39,771 nucleotides of DNA from Prevotellaceae bacterium UBA1710. Lineage in GTDB: Bacteria; Bacteroidota; Bacteroidia; Bacteroidales; Bacteroidaceae. The position numbers and the translations under genes were made by a program. The stretch is from contig DCJC01000017.1 in the NCBI GenBank assembly GCA_002317355.1, forward strand, positions 58,954 through 98,724. Direction: 5' to 3'. A model generated the notes under the pieces. It did not search any database and had not been told where the DNA came from. It saw only the letters and a program-made list of their open reading frames with translations. Below are positions 23,128 to 31,576 of this stretch, one piece after another. The stretch's first letter is position 1, and each line of letters begins with the position of its first letter.

Positions 23128-23256
23128 ATTGATACATTAATTACAAATTACAAGTTACCAATTATCTATATTGTTGTTGCCCATAATACAAATTTGATCT
23201 TAGGGTAAATAAAAGGTAACTATGTGATTTGTAATTATTAATTGGTAATCAATAAG
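23128..23256. repeat. A/T-rich intergenic stretch with inverted repeated words
   Basis: Words AATTACAAAT and TTACCAATTA near 23139-23164 reappear inverted as ATTTGTAATT and TTAATTGGTAAT near 23225-23250. The order does not give one simple hairpin. A similar word set occurs at 26031-26084. It lies between the DUF486 gene and the esterase gene. Confidence 0.5.
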
Positions 23257-23625
23257 TTACTTCATAAACACAAAGTAAACTGCTGCAACGAGGCAGAGGA
23301 ATGCTGCAAAGTGATTCCAATGGAGAGACTGCCCTGAGAACATCACCTGTGCGATGATGGCGAAGATGATAAGACTTGTTACCTCCTGAATCACCTTCAG
23401 CTGTACTAATGTGAAAGGGCCACCGTTGTCTATGAATCCGATACGGTTGGCTGGTACCTGACAGCAGTACTCGAAGAAGGCAATACCCCATGAGAAGGCT
23501 ATCGTGGCAATCAAAGGCCAGTTGGATGATACGCCTGTTTGCTGTAATTTAAGATGCCCGTACCAGGCAAATGTCATGAAGACATTACTTAGTACGAGCA
23601 GAAGAATTGTATAAATTGCGTTCAT
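23257..23625 (-). CDS. DMT-family small membrane protein (DUF486)
   Basis: A 122-residue protein with four hydrophobic helices (about 3-22, 36-55, 75-98 and 101-120). It matches the DUF486 (PF04342) branch of the drug/metabolite transporter clan, including FMTFAWYGHLK, SWGIAFFEYCCQVPANRIG and TLVQLKVIQEVTSLIIF. Half-size DMT proteins usually work as dimers; no substrate is known for this branch. It begins 9 nt after nfnAB on the same strand, so it is probably co-transcribed. Confidence 0.9.
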   Translation of the reverse strand: MNAIYTILLLVLSNVFMTFAWYGHLKLQQTGVSSNWPLIATIAFSWGIAFFEYCCQVPANRIGFIDNGGPFTLVQLKVIQEVTSLIIFAIIAQVMFSGQSLHWNHFAAFLCLVAAVYFVFMK

Positions 23626-23634
23626 TTCTTATTT

Positions 23635-25983
23635 TTACTTTCCTGAAAGCTGTGCATGCATATTAGCTGCAGCACGACGGCCATCACCCATAGCAAGGAT
23701 TACGGTAGCACCTCCACGTACAATGTCACCACCAGCGTAGATGCTTGGACGTGATGACTGCATTGTGTCGCTTACTGCAATAGTGTTCTTGCGACCGAGC
23801 TCAAGTCCTTCGATTGACTTAGGTACGAGTGGGTTTGGACTTACACCTACAGCAACTACAACCTGATCAACGTCGATTGTGACGCGCTTGCCTGTATCAA
23901 CTGGTGAACGACGTCCTGACTCATCAGGCTCACCGAGCTCCATAACAGCGAGTACAGCCTGCTTAACAGCACCCTTCTCGTCACCGAGATACTCAACTGG
24001 ATTGTGGAGAGTCATGAATGTGATACCCTCTTCCTTAGCGTGCTTAACCTCCTCTGCACGAGCTGGGAGCTCTGCATCAGAACGACGATAAGCCAATGTT
24101 ACGTTAGCACCAAGACGCTTTGCTGTACGGCAAGAGTCCATAGCTGTGTTACCACCACCTACTACAAGTACGTTCTTTCCGAGGTTCATAGGTGTATCTG
24201 TCTTAGGATTAGCAGCATCCATAAGGTTCACACGTGTGAGGTACTCGTTAGAAGACATGATGTTGATGAGGTTCTCACCCTGGATGTTCATGAAGTTTGG
24301 AAGACCTGCACCAGATGCAACGAAGATACCCTTGAAGCCCTGTGCCTCGAGTTCGTCAACAGAAATAGACTTACCTACGATAACGTCTGTCTGGAAGTGA
24401 ACACCCATCTTACGGAGGTTCTCGATCTCAACGTCAACGATAGCATTAGGAAGACGGAACTCAGGAATACCATATTTCAATACGCCACCAATCTCATGGA
24501 GTGCCTCGAATACGTAAACATCGTAACCCTTCTTTACCATATCGCCAGCGAATGAGAGTCCTGCAGGACCTGAACCAACTACAGCAACCTTGATTCCATT
24601 AGCTGGAGCGAGATCTGGGAGTGAGATATTACCACTCTGACGCTCATAGTCAGCTGCGAAACGCTCGAGATAGCCGATAGCAACAGCTGGCTCGTTCATC
24701 TTGAGATGGATACACTTAGACTCACACTGCTTCTCCTGTGGACATACACGACCACAAACTGCAGGGAGGGCAGATGTGTTCTTAAGAACCTTAGCAGCTG
24801 CAAGGAACTGTCCGCGCTCAATATTCTTGATGAATGAAGGGATGTTGATGTTTACAGGACAACCCTCAACACAAGCAGGCTTTGGACAGTCAAGACAACG
24901 CTTAGCCTCTGTGAGTGCCATTTCCTTTGTCAATCCCTTGTTTACTTCCTCAAGACGAGTAGTTGCACGATATTCCGGATCAAGCTCAGGCATCTTAACG
25001 CGCTCGATAGCTGTACGCTCCTTTGGTTTCATGCTCTTGCGGAGAGCCTCACGCCATTCTGCATTACGATCTGTGAGGATATCGATAGTGTCATTTGTTG
25101 GATCATCATCCATAACTACATCTGTAGTCTCTTTGATGCCACCCTCAACATCTGCATAGCAATGCTCTTCGTAGTGCTCGAGTTCTTCCTTCTCTGCATC
25201 CTTGAAGGTACCCATACGCTTGAACATCTCATCCCAATCAACGAGTGCGCCATCGAACTCAGGACCATCGATACAAACGAACTTAGTCTTTCCACCGATT
25301 GAGAGACGACATGCACCACACATACCTGTACCGTCAACCATGATCGTGTTAAGGCTGACATCGGTAGAGATACCGTACTTCTGAGTCATGAGGCAAGAGA
25401 ACTTCATCATGATAGGAGGACCGATAGCGAATGCCTTGTCGATATGCTCCTGCTGACAGAACTTCTCGATACCTACTGTTACAACGCCCTGTTCGCCCTT
25501 TGAACCATCGTCAGTCATAATGATTACCTCATCAGAAGACTCACGAATCTCATCTTCCATGATAACGAGGTCAGCTGTACGACCAGCGATAACAGAGAGC
25601 ACACGGTTGCCAGCAGCCTTAAGACCACGGATGATAGGAAGCATAGGAGCAGCTCCAAGACCACCACAAGCACAGATTACTGTACCGAAGTTCTCAATAT
25701 GTGTAGGATTGCCGAGAGGACCTACGAGGTCTTCAATCTCTTCGCCTTCCTTCTTCTCGCAAAGCTTTTTAGAAGAAAGACCAACAATCTGAATTACGAG
25801 TGTGATAGAGCCACGCTGGATATCAGCGTCAGCGATAGTGAGAGGCATACGCTCTGAGTGTTTGTCAACACGCACGATAACGAAGTTACCTGGCTTGCGG
25901 CTCTTTGCAATAAGTGGAGCCTCAATCTCAAGGCAGAAAACCTTCTCAGAGAATTGCTTCTTTGAAATAATTTTAAAAGCCAT
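23635..25983 (-). CDS. Fused NfnAB: NADH-dependent ferredoxin:NADP+ oxidoreductase
   Basis: A 782-residue fusion. Residues 1-280 are the ferredoxin-NADP reductase/PyrK-like subunit (NfnA): an FAD domain (RMPLTIAD), an NAD domain (CACGGLGAAPMLPI) and a [2Fe-2S] site in GMCGACRLS plus a later Cys near 220-235. Residues about 330-782 are the NfnB/GltD-like half with two [4Fe-4S] patterns (CLDCPKPACVEGCP; CGRVCPQEKQCESKC), an FAD site GSGPAGL (about 470) and an NAD(P) site GGGNTAMDS (about 611). NfnAB couples NADPH oxidation to NAD+ and ferredoxin reduction by electron bifurcation. Databases often call this fusion PyrK/glutamate synthase. Confidence 0.9.
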   Translation of the reverse strand: MAFKIISKKQFSEKVFCLEIEAPLIAKSRKPGNFVIVRVDKHSERMPLTIADADIQRGSITLVIQIVGLSSKKLCEKKEGEEIEDLVGPLGNPTHIENFGTVICACGGLGAAPMLPIIRGLKAAGNRVLSVIAGRTADLVIMEDEIRESSDEVIIMTDDGSKGEQGVVTVGIEKFCQQEHIDKAFAIGPPIMMKFSCLMTQKYGISTDVSLNTIMVDGTGMCGACRLSIGGKTKFVCIDGPEFDGALVDWDEMFKRMGTFKDAEKEELEHYEEHCYADVEGGIKETTDVVMDDDPTNDTIDILTDRNAEWREALRKSMKPKERTAIERVKMPELDPEYRATTRLEEVNKGLTKEMALTEAKRCLDCPKPACVEGCPVNINIPSFIKNIERGQFLAAAKVLKNTSALPAVCGRVCPQEKQCESKCIHLKMNEPAVAIGYLERFAADYERQSGNISLPDLAPANGIKVAVVGSGPAGLSFAGDMVKKGYDVYVFEALHEIGGVLKYGIPEFRLPNAIVDVEIENLRKMGVHFQTDVIVGKSISVDELEAQGFKGIFVASGAGLPNFMNIQGENLINIMSSNEYLTRVNLMDAANPKTDTPMNLGKNVLVVGGGNTAMDSCRTAKRLGANVTLAYRRSDAELPARAEEVKHAKEEGITFMTLHNPVEYLGDEKGAVKQAVLAVMELGEPDESGRRSPVDTGKRVTIDVDQVVVAVGVSPNPLVPKSIEGLELGRKNTIAVSDTMQSSRPSIYAGGDIVRGGATVILAMGDGRRAAANMHAQLSGK

Positions 25984-26030
25984 AATATTTTTGTTTAGGT
26001 TTAGTTTGGTTACTAATTAAATTACAAAGT

Positions 26031-26084
26031 ACAAGTTACAAATTGCAAACACCCTTGGTGGGTAATTCGTAATTTGTAACTTGT
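26031..26084. repeat. Inverted repeat between serS and nfnAB
   Basis: ACAAGTTACAAATT (26031-26044) is the exact complement of AATTTGTAACTTGT (26071-26084), around a loop that has its own ACCC/GGGT pairing. It lies between two reverse-strand genes and may end the serS transcript, but has no strong T run. Confidence 0.6.
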
Positions 26085-26096
26085 AATTGTGTAGTC

Positions 26097-27416
26097 TTAC
26101 TTAATGATATCGCAACCCATGTAAGGAACGAGTACCTTTGGTACACGGATGCCATCCTCTGTCTGGAAGTTCTCGAGGATAGATGCAACGATACGTGGGA
26201 GAGCGAGAGCAGAACCGTTGAGTGTGTGGCAGAGCTCTGTCTTCTTTGTCTCAGCGTTACGGAAACGGCACTTCAAGCGGTTTGCCTGATATGTATCGAA
26301 GTTAGATACTGAAGATACCTCCAACCAACGCTTCTGAGCCTCTGAGTAAACCTCGAAGTCGTAGCAGATTGCTGATGTGAATGAAGCATCACCACCACAG
26401 AGACGAAGAATACGATATGGGAGCTCGAGCTTCTGAAGGAGTCCCTCAACATGTGCGAGCATCTCCTTGTGTGACTCTGCACTATGCTCTGGCTTGTCGA
26501 TACGAACGATCTCAATCTTAGAGAACTCGTGCAAACGGTTAAGACCACGAACGTCCTTACCATAAGAACCAGCCTCACGACGGAAACACTGGGTGTATGC
26601 GCAGTTCTTGATAGGGAGATCCTTCTCGTCGAGGATTACATCACGATAGATGTTAGTTACAGGAACCTCAGCTGTTGGGATAAGGTAGAGGTCATCAATC
26701 TCACAATGATACATCTGACCTTCCTTATCAGGAAGCTGACCTGTGCCATAACCTGAAGCAGCGTTAACAACTGTTGGAGGCATGATCTCTGTGTAGCCAG
26801 AAGCACGAGCCTCGTCGAGGAAGAAATTGATGAGGGCACGCTGCAAACGAGCGCCAAGACCTACATAAACTGGGAAACCAGCACCTGTGATCTTAACACC
26901 GAGGTCGAAGTCGATAAGGTTGTACTTCTTAGCGAGCTCCCAGTGAGGAAGCTTTGCTGTCTCAACAACAGGATTTGCATCCCAGTTGCCTACAGTATCC
27001 TTACCTACTACACACTCCTTGAGGTTTGACTTGACAACCCAGTTGTCCTCAGCGCAGTTACCTTCTGGTACCTCGTCGTAAGGAATGTTAGGAATCTGGC
27101 AGAGTAGGGTAGTGAGCTCCTTCTCTGCAGCCTCCATTTCTGACTGCATAGAAGTTGATTCCTCCTTGAGAGCTGCTACAGCCTTCTTAGCCTCTTCAGC
27201 CTCATCCTTCTTGCCTTCCTTCATAAGACGGCCGATGTTGCCAGCAGCCTTCTTCTGCTCTGCGAGAAGACTATCCATCTTCTGCTGAGCCTCACGACGC
27301 TTCTTGTCAACAGCCATTACGTTGTCGATTGCCTCGCGAGCACCTTTGAAATTCTTCTTCTCAAGACCTGCGATTACGCGTTCGGTCTCTTCAGTTATAA
27401 GCTTCAGTGTAAGCAT
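26097..27416 (-). CDS. serS: Seryl-tRNA synthetase
   Basis: A 439-residue class II synthetase that charges tRNA-Ser. Residues 1-110 form the long antiparallel coiled-coil arm (K/E/A-rich, EEAKKAVAALKEE). The catalytic core follows, with motif 2 FRREAGSYGKDVRGLNRLHEFSKIE at about 280-304 (Arg and Glu for ATP) and motif 3 near GSALALPRIVASILENFQ at the end. Length is normal. It has its own promoter about 60 nt upstream and is monocistronic or ends at the inverted repeat at 26031. Confidence 0.97.
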   Translation of the reverse strand: MLTLKLITEETERVIAGLEKKNFKGAREAIDNVMAVDKKRREAQQKMDSLLAEQKKAAGNIGRLMKEGKKDEAEEAKKAVAALKEESTSMQSEMEAAEKELTTLLCQIPNIPYDEVPEGNCAEDNWVVKSNLKECVVGKDTVGNWDANPVVETAKLPHWELAKKYNLIDFDLGVKITGAGFPVYVGLGARLQRALINFFLDEARASGYTEIMPPTVVNAASGYGTGQLPDKEGQMYHCEIDDLYLIPTAEVPVTNIYRDVILDEKDLPIKNCAYTQCFRREAGSYGKDVRGLNRLHEFSKIEIVRIDKPEHSAESHKEMLAHVEGLLQKLELPYRILRLCGGDASFTSAICYDFEVYSEAQKRWLEVSSVSNFDTYQANRLKCRFRNAETKKTELCHTLNGSALALPRIVASILENFQTEDGIRVPKVLVPYMGCDIIK

Positions 27417-27477
27417 TTTTCTATTTTATTGTTTTTTGATTTGTTACTTTTGTCGTTTACTATTATATTAATAAGGT

Positions 27478-27486
27478 GCAAAAGTA
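27478..27486 (-). promoter_or_regulatory. Promoter of serS
   Basis: Reverse-strand TACTTTTGC matches TAnnTTTGC, with TTG at 27505-27507 about 18 nt upstream as a partial -33 box. The leader is about 55 nt. No T-box-like structure fits in so short a leader. Confidence 0.68.
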
Positions 27487-27526
27487 ATGATTTTTTTTCA
27501 GAATCAAGAATTTTTATCTGAAAAAA

Positions 27527-28144
27527 TTATACGAGATAGTCCATTTCAAGTGGTTTTAGTGCACCTCTTGCTATCATTTCATACATTTCGCCAAGTCCGG
27601 CAAAGCGCTGAACGCTATTGAGAGCAGCATGACGAAGTGAAAGCGACTCATCTTTCAAGGCTACTACAGCTTGATCTATGAACTCGTTGATGTCGCGCTC
27701 ATTTGGTGCCATTTCGCGTGAGAAAAGGCGTGAAAGGATGTTGAAACCTACAAGTCGAGGTAATGCTGCTTGTTCTGCAAGCAACTGAAAAGCCATGTCA
27801 CTTGCGTAAGGTACGAACTGCAACAAGTTCATAACCAACAACTCTGCAATCTCCTGAGAACGAAGCTGTTCGATCCAAATCGTTGCGATGTCACTCTCAA
27901 ACTTATCTGCTGGCATTATGAGTGTTGCGAGTATCTTACACTCACGGATATCTTCTTTCCATAAGGCAATGGCAAGATCGTAATCCTTACCGTATGGCTC
28001 TGCCATGTCCTTGAGATGCAGTAGGTTAGCACCCCAGTTGAGGTGATATTCCAATCCCTTGTCACGAAGCGATTGAGCCGTAACACCATTCATCAAAAGT
28101 CTGAACGACTGCTTTATTTTCTTGAGATTCTCTTCTGTTGTCAT
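27527..28144 (-). CDS. AlkD-like HEAT-repeat protein
   Basis: A 205-residue all-helical protein resembling the DNA alkylation repair (AlkD/PF08713) family: LALWKEDIRECKILATLIMP corresponds to the conserved LW-x-E-x-R helix, and later helices repeat at about 35-residue spacing. AlkD enzymes remove alkylated purines, but many relatives of this size are not shown to be glycosylases. I cannot confirm the catalytic Asp/Trp set by eye. It lies downstream of the DPP III gene, separated by a long hairpin. Confidence 0.72.
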   Translation of the reverse strand: MTTEENLKKIKQSFRLLMNGVTAQSLRDKGLEYHLNWGANLLHLKDMAEPYGKDYDLAIALWKEDIRECKILATLIMPADKFESDIATIWIEQLRSQEIAELLVMNLLQFVPYASDMAFQLLAEQAALPRLVGFNILSRLFSREMAPNERDINEFIDQAVVALKDESLSLRHAALNSVQRFAGLGEMYEMIARGALKPLEMDYLV

Positions 28145-28209
28145 TTTTATTTCTGTTAGTTTCTGTTAGTGTTATTGCCGAAGAATAACCAAATTCCCTT
28201 CGCCATGCT

Positions 28210-28281
28210 TAGGGGGTAAACTCAGTGAACCTCTGCTATTTCTCTGCTATAGAATGGGAGCTTCACTGAGTTTACCCCCTA
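28210..28281. repeat. Perfect 20-bp inverted repeat
   Basis: 28210-28229 and 28262-28281 are exact reverse complements (core GGGGGTAAACTCAGTGA), with a 32-nt loop that holds a TCTGCTAT direct repeat. There is no T run next to either arm, so it is not a standard terminator. It sits between the DPP III gene and the AlkD-like gene. Confidence 0.85.
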
Positions 28282-28320
28282 TTCATAGCGGAAGCATTAC
28301 GAAGCTGTAGCGAGAGTATA

Positions 28321-30282
28321 TTATTCCTTTGAGAATTCCGAATACTCCTTGCTATATCTCAGCATCTGTTCTTCGAGTGATTCTTCGTATGATACAGTTA
28401 CATCAGATACAGAGCCATTTGCTTCTATCAATGTAAGGCGTGGGTTGAGGAATCCCTTGTAAGGAGCGATGTTGAGTTTCTTGTATCTGTCAAGTATCTC
28501 ATTATGAAGTTCTTGATCTATCTTCACTCCATAAGTCTCAACGATATCACGAGCGGCCTCAAAGTCTCCTTCGCTCTTAATGCGCTGAATCTCAGCAAGA
28601 AGAGTTGCAAAGAGCTGGCGTAAACGCTCATAGTCGTTGATCTTGATATAAGTCTTGGTGCCCTCTGAAGGAGTTTCCTTCTTGATGAGTTCGATAGCAC
28701 CATCAGCATGAGCATAGGTCCAGTTTGCTATTATTGCACGATTACGCATGTGAGCCTCCTCGATGTTATCTCCAAGCTTAATGCGAACGTTCTGTGTGAG
28801 CATTCCATTCATTAAGTATGTGTAATACTGCGACTTATACGCTTCTGCATCTTCAAGAAGTCCAAGTTCAACAAGCTTAGGATCTGCAATGTAATAGAGG
28901 CCGAAGAGGTCTGCACGTGCTTCTTCTATAGTACTGCTGTAATTCTTTAGTGCATTAGGATCTACACCAGGAAGAAGTTGACCGCTACCATGGCCAAGAC
29001 ATTCGTGAAGGTCGGTGTGAAGGTCGTCACAACGATTACCATATTTTCTGACGAGAGCTATGGTTTCGCTATCAATAGCGTATTCGTCAAGGAATCCATT
29101 TCCCTTGCCCGCTTCATTGTATGCTTCTGTTATATTGCTGATAGTGACACTCTTAGAACCGTATTGAGCACGAATCCAATCTGCATTAGGGAGGTTGATA
29201 CCGATAGCTGTAGAAGGGTATTCGTCACCTCCGAGCATAGCGGCACAAATTACATTGGCTGTCACACCTTTAACAACCTTCTTTCGGAATCGTGGATCAA
29301 CAGGAGAATGATCTTCAAACCATTGAGCATTCTGGCAGATTGTCTGAGTGCGATGGCAAGCTTCAATATCCTTGTATTCAACTATTCCTTCCCATGAAGC
29401 CTTGATTCCGAGAGGATCTCCATAAACTTCAATAAAGCCATTGATGAAGTCGATATTGCCATCAAGTTCCTTTAGCCATTCAATAGAATATTGGTCGAAG
29501 ATGCGCAAATCACCTGTCTTGTAGTATTCGATAAGCAAGCCGATAATTTTGCGTTGCTGCTCGTTTTCAGCATGTTCTGAAGCCTTGCTAAGGTTCTCTA
29601 CGATATGCTCAATCGTCTTTGAATACTTACCTCCAACTCGCCAAACATCTTCACGAAGAGAACCGTCTTCGTTCTTGATAAGCGTTGAGTTAAGACCGTA
29701 TGAAGGTGGCTCTGGATCGTTCTTGTCAGATAGGGTAGAGTAGTAATCTTCCACTTCCTTCTGAGATACATTCTCGTAATAGTTACAAGCAGATGTCTTG
29801 ATCAAATCTTCGTTGTCTGCCTTGTTGACTCTCTTTGATAAGAAGCTGTCATCAAAGATGATACGTGTGATTTGTTTAAGTGTTTCTTCTGCTTCTGCAT
29901 CTAAGGTCTTGTGTGTGATATCCTCGAAGAATGCCTGAGAAAATTCTGGCTTGAACTTCTCACAACCATAGTGATGGTAGATGCCGTTAGAGAACCAAAT
30001 GCGCTTGAGATACTCAGTTAGTTTGGCAAACTCTTCTGAGTCAGCCATAGTATTCTTGTGAGTTGTGTAAATCTTCTCAAGGGTGCTACGGATAAGCAGA
30101 TTGTACTTACCGAATTGGTCGAACGTGATATCTCTTCCCCAAAGTGTTGCCTCTGAGAGATAATAGATGTAAAGTTTCTGATTTAAAGACAATGCCTCGA
30201 AACCGGGAAGACGGTAACGAAGCATCTGGATATCGGCGAAGCGCTCGCCTTGATATTGAAAGTTATTATTGTTCATTGTCAT
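28321..30282 (-). CDS. Dipeptidyl peptidase III (M49 family metallopeptidase)
   Basis: A 653-residue zinc exopeptidase that removes dipeptides from the N-terminus of peptides. The zinc motif HECLGH is at about 426-431 and the second motif EEARAD at about 453-458 gives the third ligand Glu. The Cys in HECLGH matches the Bacteroides thetaiotaomicron enzyme. No signal peptide is seen, so it should act in the cytoplasm. Start: ATG at 30282 or 30276 (both overlap the AraC gene's end); a longer frame reaches 30306. It is coupled to the AraC-type gene upstream. Confidence 0.92.
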   Translation of the reverse strand: MTMNNNNFQYQGERFADIQMLRYRLPGFEALSLNQKLYIYYLSEATLWGRDITFDQFGKYNLLIRSTLEKIYTTHKNTMADSEEFAKLTEYLKRIWFSNGIYHHYGCEKFKPEFSQAFFEDITHKTLDAEAEETLKQITRIIFDDSFLSKRVNKADNEDLIKTSACNYYENVSQKEVEDYYSTLSDKNDPEPPSYGLNSTLIKNEDGSLREDVWRVGGKYSKTIEHIVENLSKASEHAENEQQRKIIGLLIEYYKTGDLRIFDQYSIEWLKELDGNIDFINGFIEVYGDPLGIKASWEGIVEYKDIEACHRTQTICQNAQWFEDHSPVDPRFRKKVVKGVTANVICAAMLGGDEYPSTAIGINLPNADWIRAQYGSKSVTISNITEAYNEAGKGNGFLDEYAIDSETIALVRKYGNRCDDLHTDLHECLGHGSGQLLPGVDPNALKNYSSTIEEARADLFGLYYIADPKLVELGLLEDAEAYKSQYYTYLMNGMLTQNVRIKLGDNIEEAHMRNRAIIANWTYAHADGAIELIKKETPSEGTKTYIKINDYERLRQLFATLLAEIQRIKSEGDFEAARDIVETYGVKIDQELHNEILDRYKKLNIAPYKGFLNPRLTLIEANGSVSDVTVSYEESLEEQMLRYSKEYSEFSKE

Positions 30283-30637
30283 GTTTGTTGTTCTTGCGTT
30301 CTTCACCTGGAGTTATGCCATAAACCTTAACATACATACGATGCATGGTCATTCGGTTACTGAAACCTGATTGAATAGCGATATCTTCAAGCGTGTCATC
30401 CTTATGTTTAGGCGATTTTATCAGCTTTCGTGCATGATAAACACGTTGCTTGTTGACAAAATCGTAGAATGTTGTTTCGAGTTCTTCCTTGAAAATCAAC
30501 GATATACGAGCTGGTGAAATCCCAAGTTGCTTGGCTATTATTTCCCGTGAGAAATGTATGTCGCGATAAAGACGATTATCTTTGATAAACTTCTTTATCT
30601 CAACTGCAAGTCCCTTGTGGTCGTACACTTTCTTCAC
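30266..30637 (-). CDS. AraC-type HTH transcriptional regulator, single domain
   Basis: A 123-residue protein that is nearly only a DNA-binding domain. Two helix-turn-helix units are visible: FSREIIAKQLGISPARISLIFKE (about residues 29-51) and TLEDIAIQSGFSNRMTMHRMYVKVYGITPGEER (about 82-114), the second being the AraC signature. No ligand-binding domain is present. It starts with GTG at 30637, one base after the TAG of the lipoprotein gene, and its end overlaps the DPP III start. It may regulate its own operon; that is inference. Confidence 0.88.
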   Translation of the reverse strand: MKKVYDHKGLAVEIKKFIKDNRLYRDIHFSREIIAKQLGISPARISLIFKEELETTFYDFVNKQRVYHARKLIKSPKHKDDTLEDIAIQSGFSNRMTMHRMYVKVYGITPGEERKNNKHDNEQ

Positions 30638-30638
30638 A

Positions 30639-31439
30639 CTAAACGCTCATTTTAACCTTGCCTTCTGTGTTTACAAGGATGTTGATGTGGTATGAAGTAT
30701 AAGTATCAGGTGTGCTGAGGATAGCCACGAAAGTAACTCCTTCCTCTGTCACCTTATCAATAATGATATCTGAAAGAATGCACTTGCTGATGTATTCTGC
30801 AGGAACGTGAGCCGAGAAATCATTCTTGCGATAGTCGCGATTAATGAGTTTTTTTGCTCCATCATACAAAGCAATATGCACGATATTGTCGTAATATGCA
30901 TGATCTACGGTTACTCCATCGTCATTGATGCTTTGCTGGTAAACCTTGAAACTTGTAGGGTTCACCTGAACGTAGGCATGGAAACGCTTGTCTCCTGCGT
31001 TGAGTACAGAGTCACGCTTGATAAGTTCTCCCTGATTGATATGACCGACTGCCTTCTCTACTTTCTCGAATAATGCGACGAGAGATTTGTCGTTTGACTT
31101 GACAAGAGAAATCTCATCGCCATCATTGTTGGTGAAGCGAAGTACATGGTCGGAGAGCTTGTTGAGATGATACTTAGTAGGGTGTGAGCTTTCAAGGTAG
31201 AGAGTATCAGCATTGATATGGAATCTTACGGGCTCACTAAGTGAGTCGGTATAGAAAATAGTGTCACCCTTGGCACGGAGAACACAATCTCCTTCCAATT
31301 CGTCCACCCAGATTCCCTGTATCGTCTTTTTTGCCTGAAGGTCTTCGGCTGGTGTGTCGTTTTTCTCTGGTGTGTTTCCACAGCTAATCATTGTGGCTGT
31401 GATGGAAATTCCCAAGATAAAAGTCTGTATTTTTTTCAT
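30639..31439 (-). CDS. Lipoprotein, probably DUF4738
   Basis: A 266-residue protein with a lipoprotein signal (MKKIQTFILGISITATMISC, lipobox Cys at 20). The mature part has IQGIWVDELEGDCVLRAKGDTIFYTD, a beta-rich lipocalin-like start (about residues 38-63), and later FHAYVQVNPTSFKVYQQS; this fits my memory of DUF4738 proteins, which I hold loosely. The ATG at 31439 is chosen from the signal peptide and because the promoter excludes the longer frame. It is the first gene of the lipoprotein-AraC-DPP III operon. Confidence 0.83.
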   Translation of the reverse strand: MKKIQTFILGISITATMISCGNTPEKNDTPAEDLQAKKTIQGIWVDELEGDCVLRAKGDTIFYTDSLSEPVRFHINADTLYLESSHPTKYHLNKLSDHVLRFTNNDGDEISLVKSNDKSLVALFEKVEKAVGHINQGELIKRDSVLNAGDKRFHAYVQVNPTSFKVYQQSINDDGVTVDHAYYDNIVHIALYDGAKKLINRDYRKNDFSAHVPAEYISKCILSDIIIDKVTEEGVTFVAILSTPDTYTSYHINILVNTEGKVKMSV

Positions 31440-31448
31440 ATATTGGGT

Positions 31449-31457
31449 GCAAATATA
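31449..31457 (-). promoter_or_regulatory. Promoter of the lipoprotein-AraC-DPP III operon
   Basis: Reverse-strand TATATTTGC matches the -7 box, with TTTG at 31476-31479 about 18 nt upstream. The expected start lies near 31443, only about 4 nt before the ATG at 31439, so the message would be nearly leaderless. Confidence 0.72.
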
Positions 31458-31560
31458 ATAAAATAAATTAGAATGCAAAAATGTTTTCGAGAAAATTTTT
31501 CGGAAAAAAATATTTAGTTGATTTGTCTATTAAATATTTGTTTTATTCGGGAAAATTCTA

Positions 31561-31569
31561 TATCTTTGC
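31561..31569 (+). promoter_or_regulatory. Promoter of the HU/SPOR gene
   Basis: TATCTTTGC with TTTG at 31537-31540, exactly 20 nt upstream, is the best promoter match in the window. The ATG at 31577 begins 7 nt after the box, at about the expected transcription start. Confidence 0.8.
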
Positions 31570-31576
31570 AACTCCA

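Noticed and set aside
24004..24555. Forward 183-codon open frame
   Set aside because: It is antisense to nfnAB, whose reverse frame has clear cofactor motifs.
26031..27526. Riboswitch or T-box before serS
   Set aside because: The leader is only about 55 nt and no T-box or specifier structure is visible.
31481..31576. N-terminal extension of the HU/SPOR protein
   Set aside because: It contains the promoter itself and is not part of the HU domain; the start at 31577 fits homologues.
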